DNA of 60,874 nucleotides from Streptomyces sp. BR123 (GTDB taxonomy: Bacteria; Actinomycetota; Actinomycetes; Streptomycetales; Streptomycetaceae), in NCBI RefSeq assembly GCF_013401435.1, contig NZ_JACBGN010000009.1:1-60874 (forward strand), given 5' to 3'. Shown here piece by piece: positions 40,397-49,177 of this stretch; position 1 is the stretch's first letter; each line of letters opens with the position of its first letter. Below the pieces are notes generated by a model. The model searched no databases. It was not told the origin of the DNA and saw only the letters and a program-made list of their open reading frames with translations. A program made the translations under genes and the position numbers.

Positions 40397-40422
40397 AAGG
40401 TATCTCGATGTCGAGATACCTT
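40397..40422. promoter_or_regulatory. 26-bp palindromic operator upstream of the MFS gene
   Basis: The 12-bp arms AAGGTATCTCGA and TCGAGATACCTT are perfect inverted repeats around a 2-nt centre. They begin 25 bp upstream of the MFS start. The form (TCTCGAxxTCGAGA) resembles MarR-family operators. Confidence 0.65.
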
Positions 40423-40444
40423 GGGGTAGCCTGCCGCAGCATCA

Positions 40445-40460
40445 ATCTCGACGTCAAGAT
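40445..40460. promoter_or_regulatory. Second operator-like site, one mismatch
   Basis: ATCTCGACGTCAAGAT repeats the core of the palindrome at 40397-40422 with one mismatch, 38 bp further from the MFS gene. Two sites for one regulator are likely. Confidence 0.55.
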
Positions 40461-40588
40461 ACTTAGCGCGGCGCTACGCTGGCGCCTGAGGCTTCAGCCG
40501 GCCGAAGGACCGGGGAACGAGGAGCGGGGAGCCGGGGGCCGTCGGCAGGGCGCCCGGGGGGAGCCGGGTCGGAACCGAGGGAGGAACC

Positions 40589-40990
40589 GTGACCGAGCGC
40601 AAGCCACCGGGCGTCAGCTTCGAGTCCTGGGTGGACCGGCAGATCCGCGAAGCCGCCGAGCGCGGCGCGTTCGACCGGCTGGAGGGCATGGGCAGACCGC
40701 TGGCCTCTGCCGACGCCCCCTACGACGAGATGTGGTGGGTCAAGGAGAAGCTGCACCGCGAAGGGTTCGCCGGCCTGCCACCGAGCCTCGCCCTGCGCAA
40801 GGAGGCCGAGGACGCGATGGAGGCGGTGCACGCGGCCCGCTCGGAGCGGCAGGTGCGCGCCGTCCTCGCGGAGATCAACGAGAAGATCCGCGCCGCGCTG
40901 CGCAGGCCTCCGCCCGGGCCGCCGCTGCGGCTGTCCGTCTTCGACGTCGACGAGGTCCTCGCCGCCTGGCGGGCGGGCCGCACCGGCTGA
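40589..40990 (+). CDS. DUF1992 (DnaJ homologue subfamily C) protein
   Basis: A 133-residue protein with the DUF1992 block 'ESWVDRQIREAAERGAFDRLEGMGRPL', the signature of the DnaJC28-like family, and a Pro-rich 'LRRPPPGPPLRLSVFDVDEVLAAWR' end. It lacks a J-domain; the family's role is unknown. The ATG at 40589 follows GGGAGGAA. It is single-copy here, with no operon partners. Confidence 0.85.
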   Translation: MTERKPPGVSFESWVDRQIREAAERGAFDRLEGMGRPLASADAPYDEMWWVKEKLHREGFAGLPPSLALRKEAEDAMEAVHAARSERQVRAVLAEINEKIRAALRRPPPGPPLRLSVFDVDEVLAAWRAGRTG

Positions 40991-41134
40991 CGCAGAGTCC
41001 CGCGGCAGCGGCGGCATTGGCGGCATCGGGGGCGCCGGTGCGGACGTACCTCGCAGGTACTCCCGGCCGACGGCCATAGACAGTGCTACAAATGGTCTCG
41101 TGGCCCGTCCTTGCAACCCGTGCCGGGGACATCG

Positions 41135-43792
41135 GTGCGGTCACTGAGCGGGAAGCGCCCGCGGAGCGTCGCCAGACAGGTATTCGTCCTTCAGGTGGCG
41201 ATCGTGGTGCTGCTCGCCGCCGGCGCCGTGCTGGCCCTCGTCCTCCAGTCGCGCCACGACGTGGACCGGGAGGCCCGCGGCCGGTCCGTGGCCGTCGCCG
41301 AGACCTTCGCGCACTCCCCCGCGCTGCGCGAGGCACTGCGCTCCTCGGACCCGTCCAAGACCCTCCAGCCACTGGCGGAGCAGACGCGCAAGGCCGCCGG
41401 GGTCGACTTCATCGTCGCGATGGACACCAAGGGCATCCGGTACTCCCATCCGCTGCCCGACCGGATCGGCAAACGCTTCGTCGGAACGATCGAGCCCTCG
41501 TTGCAGGGCCGTGTCTACACCGAGAGCGTGGACGGCCCGCTCGGCAAGGAGATCCAGGCCGTGGTGCCCGTCTTCTCCGAGGGCGACAAGGGCAAGGTCG
41601 AGGCACTGGTGTCGGCCGGGCTCACCGTCGAGAACGTGACCGGCGTCGTCGACCGGCAGCTCCCCGTGATCCTCGGCACCAGCGCGGCCGGCCTGGCCCT
41701 CGGCACCGCAGGCGCCGCCCTGATCAGCCGGCGCCTGCGCCGCCAGACCCGCGGCCTCGGCCCGCTCGAGATGACCCGGATGTACGAGCACCACGACGCG
41801 GTGCTGCACTCCGTGCGCGAAGGGGTGCTGATCACGGACCGCGGCGGCCGGCTGCTCCTCGCGAACGACGAGGCGAAACGACTCCTCAGCCTGCCGCCGG
41901 ACGCCGAGGGCCGGCACATCCGCGACCTCCCGGAACTCGACGGGCACCTGGCCGACCTGCTGCTCTCGGGCCGGGAGGCCACCGACGAGGTGATGGAGGC
42001 CGGAGAGCGGCTGCTGGTCATCAACCAGCGGCCGACCCGGCCCTCGGGCGGCAGGAACGAGGGCATGGCCGTCACCATCCGGGACTCCACCGAGATGCAG
42101 GTCCTCACCACCCGGGCCGAGGCCGCCCGCAGACGGCTCAGGCTGCTCTACGACGCCGGGGTCGGCGTCGGCACCACCCTCGACGTGGAGCGGACCGCCC
42201 AGGAGCTGGCCGACGTCGCCGTGCCCCGCTTCGCGGACTTCGTGACCGTCGACCTCGCAGAACCGGTCCTGCTCGGCGACGAGCCCACCGCAGCCGCCGT
42301 CGACCTGCGCCGCACCGGCGTGAGCGGCATCCGTGACGACGTGCCCCTGTACCCCCGCGGCCGGCGGATCGACTTCCTGCCCTCCACCCCGCAGGCGCGC
42401 GGCCTCAGCAGCGGCAAGGCCGAGGTGATCCGCGACCTGGCCGACGCCCCCGGCTGGCACGCGCAGGACCCGCCGCGCGCCCGGGCCATCGTCGAGGACG
42501 GGGTCCACTCCCTGATCACGGCGCCGCTCAAGGCCCGCGGCGTCGTCCTCGGCGTGGTCAACTTCTGGCGCTCCGAGAAGCCGGAGCCGTTCGACGAGGA
42601 GGACCTCTCCCTCGCCGAGGAGCTCGTCGCCCGAGCCGGGGTCAGCATCGACAACGCCCGCCGCTACACCCGCGAGCACGCCCTCGCCGTCGCCCTCCAG
42701 CACAGCCTGCTGCCGCGCGACCTGCCCGAGCAGAGCGCCGTCGAGGTCGCCCACTACTACCTGCCCGCGCAGTCCGGCGTGGGCGGCGACTGGTTCGACG
42801 TGATCCCGCTCTCCGGCGGCCGGGTCGCCCTCGTCGTCGGCGACGTCGTCGGCCACGGACTGCACGCGGCCGCTGCCATGGGCCGCCTGCGGACCGCCGT
42901 GCTGAACTTCTCCTCCCTCGACCTGCCGCCCGACGAACTGCTGGCCCGCCTCGACGACCTCGTGCAGTACACCGACCAGAACGGGGAGGGCGGCGGAGCC
43001 GAGGGCGGCCTGCTCGGCGCCACCTGCATGTACGCCGTATACGACGCCGTGGCCCAGCGCTGCACGGTGGCGCGCGCGGGCCACGTACCGCCGGCGGTGG
43101 TGTACCCGGACGGCCGGGTCGAGACGCCCGAGCTCCCCGCCGGGGCTCCCCTCGGGCTCGGCGGGTTCCCCTTCGAGGCGGCGGAGCTGGAGCTCCCGGA
43201 GGGCAGCCAGCTGGTGCTGTACACCGACGGGCTGATCGAGGACCGCGCCCGGGACATCGACGAGGGGCTCGACCTCCTGCGTTCCGCGCTCGCCCACGCC
43301 GACCGCAAGCCGGAGGAAACGGTGGCGGCGGTGCTGCAGGAACTGCTGCCGGTGCGCGCCCGGGACGACGTGGCCCTGCTGGTCGCGCGGACCTCGGTGC
43401 TGCCGACGGACCGGATCGCCGAGTGGGAGGTCCCGTTCGAGCCCAGCGCGGTCGCGACGCTGCGCGCGGTCGCCATGGAGAAGCTGGACGAGTGGGGGCT
43501 GTCGGAGCTGTCGTTCGGCACCGAACTGGTGCTCAGCGAGCTCATCACCAACGCGATCCGGCACGGCGCGGAACCGGTGCGCGTACGCCTGCTCCGCGAC
43601 CGGGTGCTGACCTGCGAGGTCTTCGACGGAAGCAGCAGCTCACCGCGCCTGCACTACGCGACGACCACCGACGAGGGGGGCCGCGGGCTCTTCCTGGTGG
43701 CCCAGCTGAGCAGGCGCTGGGGGGCGCGGTACACGCCGGAGGGGAAGGTCATCTGGTCGGAGCAGCAGCTGCCGGACGACGGGGAGGACTGA
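41135..43792 (+). CDS. CitA-like sensor with PAS, GAF, SpoIIE phosphatase and HATPase domains
   Basis: An 885-residue membrane protein with domains in this order: helix and sCache-type extracellular sensor (about 10-170, 'VARQVFVLQVAIVVLLAAGA', 'DFIVAMDTKGIRYSHPLPDRIGK' as in CitA/DcuS); second helix (about 175-195); PAS (about 210-315); GAF-like (about 325-535); PP2C/SpoIIE phosphatase ('SGVGGDWFDVIPL', 'VVGDVVGHGLHAAAAM', metal-site Asp residues); HATPase_c_2 at the end ('ELSFGTELVLSELITNAIRHG'). The sensor half resembles citrate-type sensor kinases, but the output is a phosphatase plus kinase of the anti-sigma-factor type. The GTG at 41135 follows GGGGAC; the TTG and GTG before it have no ribosome site. 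Confidence 0.9.
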   Translation: MRSLSGKRPRSVARQVFVLQVAIVVLLAAGAVLALVLQSRHDVDREARGRSVAVAETFAHSPALREALRSSDPSKTLQPLAEQTRKAAGVDFIVAMDTKGIRYSHPLPDRIGKRFVGTIEPSLQGRVYTESVDGPLGKEIQAVVPVFSEGDKGKVEALVSAGLTVENVTGVVDRQLPVILGTSAAGLALGTAGAALISRRLRRQTRGLGPLEMTRMYEHHDAVLHSVREGVLITDRGGRLLLANDEAKRLLSLPPDAEGRHIRDLPELDGHLADLLLSGREATDEVMEAGERLLVINQRPTRPSGGRNEGMAVTIRDSTEMQVLTTRAEAARRRLRLLYDAGVGVGTTLDVERTAQELADVAVPRFADFVTVDLAEPVLLGDEPTAAAVDLRRTGVSGIRDDVPLYPRGRRIDFLPSTPQARGLSSGKAEVIRDLADAPGWHAQDPPRARAIVEDGVHSLITAPLKARGVVLGVVNFWRSEKPEPFDEEDLSLAEELVARAGVSIDNARRYTREHALAVALQHSLLPRDLPEQSAVEVAHYYLPAQSGVGGDWFDVIPLSGGRVALVVGDVVGHGLHAAAAMGRLRTAVLNFSSLDLPPDELLARLDDLVQYTDQNGEGGGAEGGLLGATCMYAVYDAVAQRCTVARAGHVPPAVVYPDGRVETPELPAGAPLGLGGFPFEAAELELPEGSQLVLYTDGLIEDRARDIDEGLDLLRSALAHADRKPEETVAAVLQELLPVRARDDVALLVARTSVLPTDRIAEWEVPFEPSAVATLRAVAMEKLDEWGLSELSFGTELVLSELITNAIRHGAEPVRVRLLRDRVLTCEVFDGSSSSPRLHYATTTDEGGRGLFLVAQLSRRWGARYTPEGKVIWSEQQLPDDGED

Positions 43793-44088
43793 ACCGACCC
43801 GCTCCTGCCAGCGGGCTGTCACTGGCAACTGGCGTGCAGCAATCCGGATGCCCACCGCCGGACGGACGCGGAGTCGGTCCCCATGCCCCGGCTCCTGCCG
43901 GAACGCGGCCCGCAGCGCATCTTCGCCGCCTCCGACTCCGCCGGCGCCGCGGGCAGCGGGCAGCGGGACCCACCCGGCCGTGGGTTCGTGTTCTTCACAC
44001 AAGCCGCGTACCCCTCCCCGCCCCGGTGGTGTTCGGGCTCGGTATCGCCGGCTTCGTCTCGCTCGCGGCAGAGGGGGGCCGGACACGG

Positions 44089-44781
44089 TCAGCTCGCGCC
44101 GTAGCGTGCGGCGATGCCGTCGAGGATGAGCTGGAGCCCCTCCTCGAACTGGGCGTCGAAGTCCTCGAAGAGGTGCGACCCGGCGGCCGCGGCCAGCGGG
44201 TAGTCGGCCAGGCGCTCGCCGCGCTCGGCCACGTCGAAACCCTCCCGCCGCTCGCCCGGGACGGGGTGGACACCCTGCTCCTCCGTGACGAAGCCCAGGG
44301 TGTAGACGAAGACGGTCGCGAGGGCCCGGACGGCCTGAGGCAGGCCCAGTCCCGCCTCCTGCAGTGCCCGGAGGTGGGCCTCCACCTGCTCGCCGTGCCC
44401 GGTGCCGGTGAAACGGGAGCCGCTGAAGACGCGTGCGCCGTCGCGGTAGGACAGCAGCGTGCGCCGCAGGTGGCGGTTGCCGGCCAGCAGCATCGCGCGC
44501 CACTCGGGCCCTTCCGCCCCGGCCCCGTGTGACGGCAGCACGGCCGCCGGGTCGGCGGTCATGCGCCGGTGCATCTCGGTGGCCATCTCGTCGATGAGCT
44601 CTTGCTTGTTCTTGAAGTGCCAGTACAGCGCGGGGGCCTTCACATCCAGTTCGGCCGCGATGGCCCGCAGTGTGAGCTTCTCCAGCCCCGTCTCGTTCAG
44701 CAGGCGCAGGGCGGCCTCGGCGACGGTCACGCGGCTCAGCGGTGGGACGCGGGGCGGCGTGCGGTCGGGCTTGGGGGTCAT
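44089..44781 (-). CDS. TetR family regulator (TetR-class C-terminal domain)
   Basis: A 230-residue repressor. The HTH is 'GLEKLTLRAIAAELDVKAPA' followed by LYWHFKNKQELIDEM, the classical TetR helix-turn-helix with the 'ALYWHF' signature of the TetR(A/B) subgroup. The C-terminal half includes 'GARVFSGSRFTGTGHGEQVE'. The start ATG is at 44781. It diverges from the FAD monooxygenase gene, with two palindromes between, so it probably represses that gene and itself. Confidence 0.92.
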   Translation of the reverse strand: MTPKPDRTPPRVPPLSRVTVAEAALRLLNETGLEKLTLRAIAAELDVKAPALYWHFKNKQELIDEMATEMHRRMTADPAAVLPSHGAGAEGPEWRAMLLAGNRHLRRTLLSYRDGARVFSGSRFTGTGHGEQVEAHLRALQEAGLGLPQAVRALATVFVYTLGFVTEEQGVHPVPGERREGFDVAERGERLADYPLAAAAGSHLFEDFDAQFEEGLQLILDGIAARYGAS

Positions 44782-44841
44782 CGCCCGCCTCTCTCCTGTG
44801 GTCGCACGGACGCGCGGCGTCCGGATCATCGGGGTTGACAG

Positions 44842-44897
44842 CTTAACAACGTTAAGGGCATCCTCGTGCCACCACCTCCTTAACAACGTTAAGGAGG
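44842..44897. promoter_or_regulatory. Two TetR-type palindromes between regulator and monooxygenase genes
   Basis: The 15-mer CTTAACAACGTTAAG occurs twice (44842-44856 and 44879-44893), 37 bp apart. The second is embedded in a longer palindrome with 10-bp arms (44875-44884 and 44888-44897, CCTCCTTAAC and its complement). Such tandem inverted repeats are the pattern of TetR operators. Confidence 0.8.
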
Positions 44898-44957
44898 CTG
44901 GAGACGGGGAATGTGCGGCGGGTACGCGATGCGCCCGCCCGACGAACGGGGATGACG

Positions 44958-46625
44958 ATGAGCGCACGCACGGACGAGATCGGGACTGTCGGCGTGACGG
45001 ATGTGCTGGTGGTGGGCGCGGGCCCGACCGGCCTGGCCCTGGCCTGCTGTCTGGCGCGGCGGGGTGTGCGCCCGCTGGTGGTGGAGCGGGCGGCGGGGCT
45101 GTTCCCGGGCTCGCGCGGCAAGGGGATCCAGCCGCGGACGCTGGAGGTATTCGACGACCTGGGCGTGCTGGAGGAGGTGCTGCGCCGGGGCGGCGCGGCC
45201 CCGGTCGGCATGGCGTGGAAGGACGGCGTGCGGCTGGGCGAGCACACCATGTTCGACGAGGCCGCGCCCACCGAGGAGGCCCCCTACACCGGCCCCTGGA
45301 TACTGCCGCAGTGGCGCACGCAGGAGATCCTGCTGGCCCGCCTGCGGGAACTGGGCGGTGAGGTGCGGTTCGGCACGGAGCTCACGGCTCTCACACAGGA
45401 CGCCGACGGCGCCGATGCCCTCCTCTCGTCGGACGGCGGGCCGGCCGTGGCGGTACGCGCGCGGTACGCGGTCGGCGCCGACGGCGGCCGGTCCACGGTC
45501 CGCCGGCTCCTCGGCATCAGGATGTCCGGCGAACGCGTCGACCCCACGCCGCTGGTCGTGGCCGATGTGGTCGTCGACCACCTGGACCGCGACAACTGGC
45601 ACCTGTTCCCTCCCGCCGAGGACGGCAGCCGGGGCTTCGCCGCCCTGTGCCCGCTGCCGCACACGCAGGAGTTCCAGTTCGTCGGCCAGTACCGCGAAGT
45701 GCGCCCCGACCTCTCCTCCGACGACGTCCGCGCCCTGGTGGCCGAGCTCACCCACGTCCCGGCCGCGGACGTCCGAGAAGTCCGCTGGGCCTCGGACTTC
45801 ACGGTGAACGCGGCCCTCGCCGACCGGTTCCGGGAAGGGCGGGTCTTCCTGGCCGGCGACGCCGCGCACATCCACTCCCCCGCCGGCGGCCAAGGCCTCA
45901 ACACCAGCGTCCAGGACGCCTACAACCTGGGCTGGAAGCTCGCCGCCGTGCTGTGCGACGGCGCCCCCGAAGCCCTGCTGGACACATACGAGGAGGAGCG
46001 CCTGCCCCAGGCGGCCGCCGTGCTGGGACTGTCCACGCGCATCCACCGCGGCGAGGCGCGCCGCGGGGCCGCCACCCGCCAGCTCGGCATCCACCACCGG
46101 GATTCGTCGCTCTCCCGCGAGACCCGCTCCGGCCTGCCGGAGGACGCCCTCACCGCGGGCGACCGCGCCCCAGACGGCCGACGCGACGGGCTGCGGCTGT
46201 TCGACCTCTTCCGTGGACCGCACTTCACCCTGCTCGCCGTCGACACCGACCTGCCGGAGCAGCTGCCGCCGCTGCCGCAGCTGCGCACCGCCCGCATAGG
46301 CGCCTACGAGGGCTACGGCCGCGGCCTGTTCCTCGTCCGCCCCGACGGCTACACGGCCTGGGCCGGGTCCTCCGCTTCCGAAGCAGCCGATCTGGCGGAC
46401 TGGTCGGCCCTGGTCACGGGCCCGGCGGCCGGCCGCATACCGACAGCCGGCCGAACCCGCCGCCGGGAGCCCGGGCCGGAGTGCGTACGCTCGCCTCTTC
46501 AGACCACAGGAGGGGACATACATGCAGGTCAGGTCCAGACGACAGGTGCTCGTGGCGATCGGGGCGGCCGCGGTGGCGCCGGCGACCGCCGGATGCCTGC
46601 CGATGGGAAGGTCGGGCAGGCGTGA
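44958..46625 (+). CDS. FAD-dependent monooxygenase (PheA/TfdB, rifampicin-monooxygenase-like)
   Basis: A 555-residue flavoprotein. The Rossmann FAD-binding site is VLVVGAGPTGLALACCLARR; 'RSTVRRLLGI' and the second FAD motif VFLAGDAAHIHSPAGGQGLN follow. This pattern marks aromatic-ring or rifampicin hydroxylases. The C-terminal 60 residues turn Arg/Gly-rich without family character and overlap the following gene by 104 nt, so the end may be altered by lost stop or frameshift. The ATG at 44958 has GGGGA about 6 nt upstream. It is controlled by a divergent TetR gene with palindromes. Substrate unknown. Confidence 0.88.
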   Translation: MSARTDEIGTVGVTDVLVVGAGPTGLALACCLARRGVRPLVVERAAGLFPGSRGKGIQPRTLEVFDDLGVLEEVLRRGGAAPVGMAWKDGVRLGEHTMFDEAAPTEEAPYTGPWILPQWRTQEILLARLRELGGEVRFGTELTALTQDADGADALLSSDGGPAVAVRARYAVGADGGRSTVRRLLGIRMSGERVDPTPLVVADVVVDHLDRDNWHLFPPAEDGSRGFAALCPLPHTQEFQFVGQYREVRPDLSSDDVRALVAELTHVPAADVREVRWASDFTVNAALADRFREGRVFLAGDAAHIHSPAGGQGLNTSVQDAYNLGWKLAAVLCDGAPEALLDTYEEERLPQAAAVLGLSTRIHRGEARRGAATRQLGIHHRDSSLSRETRSGLPEDALTAGDRAPDGRRDGLRLFDLFRGPHFTLLAVDTDLPEQLPPLPQLRTARIGAYEGYGRGLFLVRPDGYTAWAGSSASEAADLADWSALVTGPAAGRIPTAGRTRRREPGPECVRSPLQTTGGDIHAGQVQTTGARGDRGGRGGAGDRRMPADGKVGQA

Positions 46626-47220
46626 GACCGGGCCGATCGGGCCCGTGGCGCAGGCACTCGGCTCGGACGGGACCACCATCGTGGTCGGTGACCCGTCGGC
46701 GAAGCTCACCGTCAAGCTCTTCGAGGACCCGAGCTGCCCGGCCTGCGCCGATTTCGAGACCACCGGCACCGGGCCCCGCCTGCTCCGGATGGCGGCAGCA
46801 GGCGAGGTCCGGCTGCAGTTCGCCCTGGGCTCGTTCCTCGGCTCCGGGTCCAAGCGGGCCGTCAACGCCCTGCGCGCGGCTCTGGACAAGGGCAAGTTCG
46901 TCAACCTGCACCAAGCGGTCTACGACGGACAGGCCTCGGCCAAGCGGCGCGGCGGCTTCAGCACGGACGGCCTGCTCGACCTGGCCGCCACGGTCGAGGG
47001 GCTGCGCGACGGCGACTTCGACGACGCAGTGCGCACAGCACGGCACCGCGAGTTCGTCGAAGCCGCCGACCGGACGCTCGGCGCGTCCTGGGTCCGCGGA
47101 ACCCCCTCGATGGAGGTCAACGGACTGCCCGTGAAGGAGGACGACCGCGACGTCATGGACGACAGCGCGGCCCTCCGCCGCTACCTGAAAGCCGCGGCGG
47201 AGCGCCGGCCGCGCCACTGA
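46522..47220 (+). CDS. DsbA family thiol-disulfide lipoprotein
   Basis: A 232-residue exported protein. The N-terminus has MQVRSRRQVLVAIGAAAVAP and a Cys in ATAGC, a lipobox; a twin-arginine-like 'SRRQVL' also fits Tat. The DsbA/thioredoxin-like domain has the active-site Cys pair CPAC in FEDPSCPACADFET and the end 'SWVRGTPSMEVNGLPV' (cis-Pro loop). It makes or breaks disulfides outside the membrane. An AGGAGGGG ribosome site lies about 8 nt before the ATG at 46522. It overlaps the previous gene by 104 nt. Confidence 0.9.
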   Translation: MQVRSRRQVLVAIGAAAVAPATAGCLPMGRSGRRETGPIGPVAQALGSDGTTIVVGDPSAKLTVKLFEDPSCPACADFETTGTGPRLLRMAAAGEVRLQFALGSFLGSGSKRAVNALRAALDKGKFVNLHQAVYDGQASAKRRGGFSTDGLLDLAATVEGLRDGDFDDAVRTARHREFVEAADRTLGASWVRGTPSMEVNGLPVKEDDRDVMDDSAALRRYLKAAAERRPRH

Positions 47221-47253
47221 GCGGCGGTGCGGGGCGGCGGGCGGGGCGCGGGC

Positions 47254-47571
47254 TCAGGTGTGGCTGTTCTTCGAGTAGTAGTGCTCGATGATCTGGATGG
47301 ACGCCATGTCGTCCTGGTGCTGGCCGCGCTCGAACTCGGGCGCGTCCTTGACCTCTGCCCGTGTGACGGACAGGTGGACGGTCTTGTTCTCCTCGTCCAC
47401 CCTGCTGACGACCGAGGCAGGCACCAGGACATGGTGTCCGAAGATCCACGGGCCGGTGTCCACCACCATGTACTGCCGCCCGACGTACTCGCTGTGCCGA
47501 TCGATCTTGCCGATGGTCCCGTCGGAGGCCTCGACCTTGTATCCGATGAGGTCGGCCATGTCAGCGGCCAT
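47254..47571 (-). CDS. PRC-barrel domain protein
   Basis: A 105-residue protein with a PRC-barrel: 'DLIGYKVEASDGTIGKIDRH', 'QYMVVDTGPWIFGHHVLVPA', 'VSRVDEENKTVHLSVTRAEV', the barrel's beta-strand pattern. It has no membrane helix. Members are found alone or with rRNA-maturation and photosynthetic proteins. The ATG at 47571 is preceded by GAGG; an internal ATG at 47559 has none. Function unknown. Confidence 0.85.
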   Translation of the reverse strand: MAADMADLIGYKVEASDGTIGKIDRHSEYVGRQYMVVDTGPWIFGHHVLVPASVVSRVDEENKTVHLSVTRAEVKDAPEFERGQHQDDMASIQIIEHYYSKNSHT

Positions 47572-47706
47572 ACGTCCTCACCTCTCCTGTGGGCTCGGGG
47601 CGTCCCGTCTACCCACTATGCACGGCGCCACACGGGGCCGGCGACGGGCGCGGCCCCACCGGGGCCGGCGGGGCCGCGGCGCGGTGTGCGGGAGGAGCGG
47701 GCGGGG

Positions 47707-48867
47707 TCAGGTGCGGAAGGGGCCCGTCACCTCGTAGGTGATGCCGCCGGAGGAGCTGCCGCTGGTGCCGCGCTGGCTGGAGAAGTACAGCCGGTTGCCG
47801 GCGGGCGAGAAGGCGGGACCGGTGATCTCGGAGGACGACTGCCCGGTGATCCGCAGGAACGGCGCGACGACGTCGTCCGGGGTGATCACGCAGATTTCCA
47901 TGGTGCCGCCGTCCTCGGCGACGTACAGGTCGCCGAACGAGGACCCGGTGACGTTGTCGACGCCGGTGAGCGGGGCACTGCCGCCGACCACGAGCGAGTC
48001 GTCGTAGGCCAGCTCGTAGGTGTTGCCGGCGAGATTGAGCTGCCAGACGCGGTTGTCTCCCTTGGTGGTGAACCAGACCGTGTCGTTGGCGTAGTGGCAG
48101 CCCTCGCCCCCGTTGAAGCGCTTGGCGCCGGACACCTGGTTGCGGGTGGTGGTGGGCGAGCCGTCCGGGTCCGGCACGTTCTGCCAGCTGAAGGAGCCAG
48201 AGGTGCCGGAGCCGGCGACCAGGACCTGGAGGGTGCCGGAGGAGAGGTTGCCCCAGGTGGTGGGGAGGAAGCGGTAGAAGCAGCCGTCCGACTCGTCCTC
48301 GGTCAGGTAGACCGCCTGCCGGCCCGGGTCGGCCGCGGCCGCCTCGTGCTTGAACCGGCCCATCGCGGGCCGCCGGACGGCGGCGTTCACGCCCCACGGG
48401 TCCGTCTCGTAGACATAGCCGAGGCTGACTTCCTCGCAGGAGAGCCAGGTGTTCCACGGCGTCTTGCCGCCCGCGCAGTTCTGGCGGGTGCCGGAGAGGA
48501 TCCGGTACGCGGAGGTGATGGTGCCGGACGAGTTGAAACGGACCGCGCTCGCCCCGCCGGACGGGTTGATCTCCGAGTTGGACACGTAGATCCAGCCCGT
48601 GCCGTCGGAGTAGCACGCGCCGCCGTCAGGCGCGTTGTGCCACGTGTAGGAGGTGCCGGAGACGGTCTGGCCGGAGCGGGCGATGACGCGGCTGCTGAAG
48701 CCGCCGGGCAGCATGATCCCGTTCGCGTCGGCCGGGCCGAGCGCCCCGTAGGGGCCGGGGCCGGGCTGGGCGGGGACGGCGTAGGCGGCGCCGCGCATGA
48801 GCGTGCCGCCGAAGGCAGCGGCGGAGGTGCCGACAACAGCGCCGCGCAGGAAGGTACGACGTTCCAC
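47707..48867 (-). CDS. Tat-exported PhoX-like (DUF839) protein
   Basis: A 386-residue secreted protein. The twin-arginine signal VERRTFLRGAVVGTSAAAFG ends near AYA-V. The mature part is a beta-propeller-like DUF839 domain of the PhoX class: 'PWNTWLSCEEVSLGYVYETD', 'MGRFKHEAAAAD', 'VYLTEDESDGCFYRFLP' and 'TGPAFSPAGNRLYFSSQRG'. PhoX enzymes are Ca/Fe alkaline phosphatases; the Glu-Glu and Arg/His motif residues are there, but phosphatase activity is an inference. The GTG at 48867 has GAGGA about 6 nt upstream; another GTG lies two codons earlier. Confidence 0.88.
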   Translation of the reverse strand: MERRTFLRGAVVGTSAAAFGGTLMRGAAYAVPAQPGPGPYGALGPADANGIMLPGGFSSRVIARSGQTVSGTSYTWHNAPDGGACYSDGTGWIYVSNSEINPSGGASAVRFNSSGTITSAYRILSGTRQNCAGGKTPWNTWLSCEEVSLGYVYETDPWGVNAAVRRPAMGRFKHEAAAADPGRQAVYLTEDESDGCFYRFLPTTWGNLSSGTLQVLVAGSGTSGSFSWQNVPDPDGSPTTTRNQVSGAKRFNGGEGCHYANDTVWFTTKGDNRVWQLNLAGNTYELAYDDSLVVGGSAPLTGVDNVTGSSFGDLYVAEDGGTMEICVITPDDVVAPFLRITGQSSSEITGPAFSPAGNRLYFSSQRGTSGSSSGGITYEVTGPFRT

Positions 48868-49177
48868 GGTCACTCCTCGGAGATGGGGAGAGCAGGGGAG
48901 AACGGGGGGAAGCGCTGAGGAAACTAGGGGCTGGGTGTGGCGTCCGCACCAACGCCGGGTGTCGCGGGGACGGCTGCTGCCGGGCCCCGGGGCAACCGGG
49001 CGCCGGGAGCGTACCGCCGGCCCCTTGAGGTGTCCCGCCCCGCGTCCTTGGTCATCGACGGCGCGTGCGGCAGGCCCGAGCGGGACACGCGCGAGTGACT
49101 TCTCGCACGAACATACGAGCACCCCGGCGCCCGGATTCCGCTTGCCCCCAAAATCGAACAGGTGGCCTAATTCAGGC
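48868..49177. other. Intergenic region, about 310 bp
   Basis: It separates the PhoX-like gene from the small gene at 49178 and holds the two divergent promoters. I see no motif beyond a slightly AT-richer patch near 49105-49170. Confidence 0.45.
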
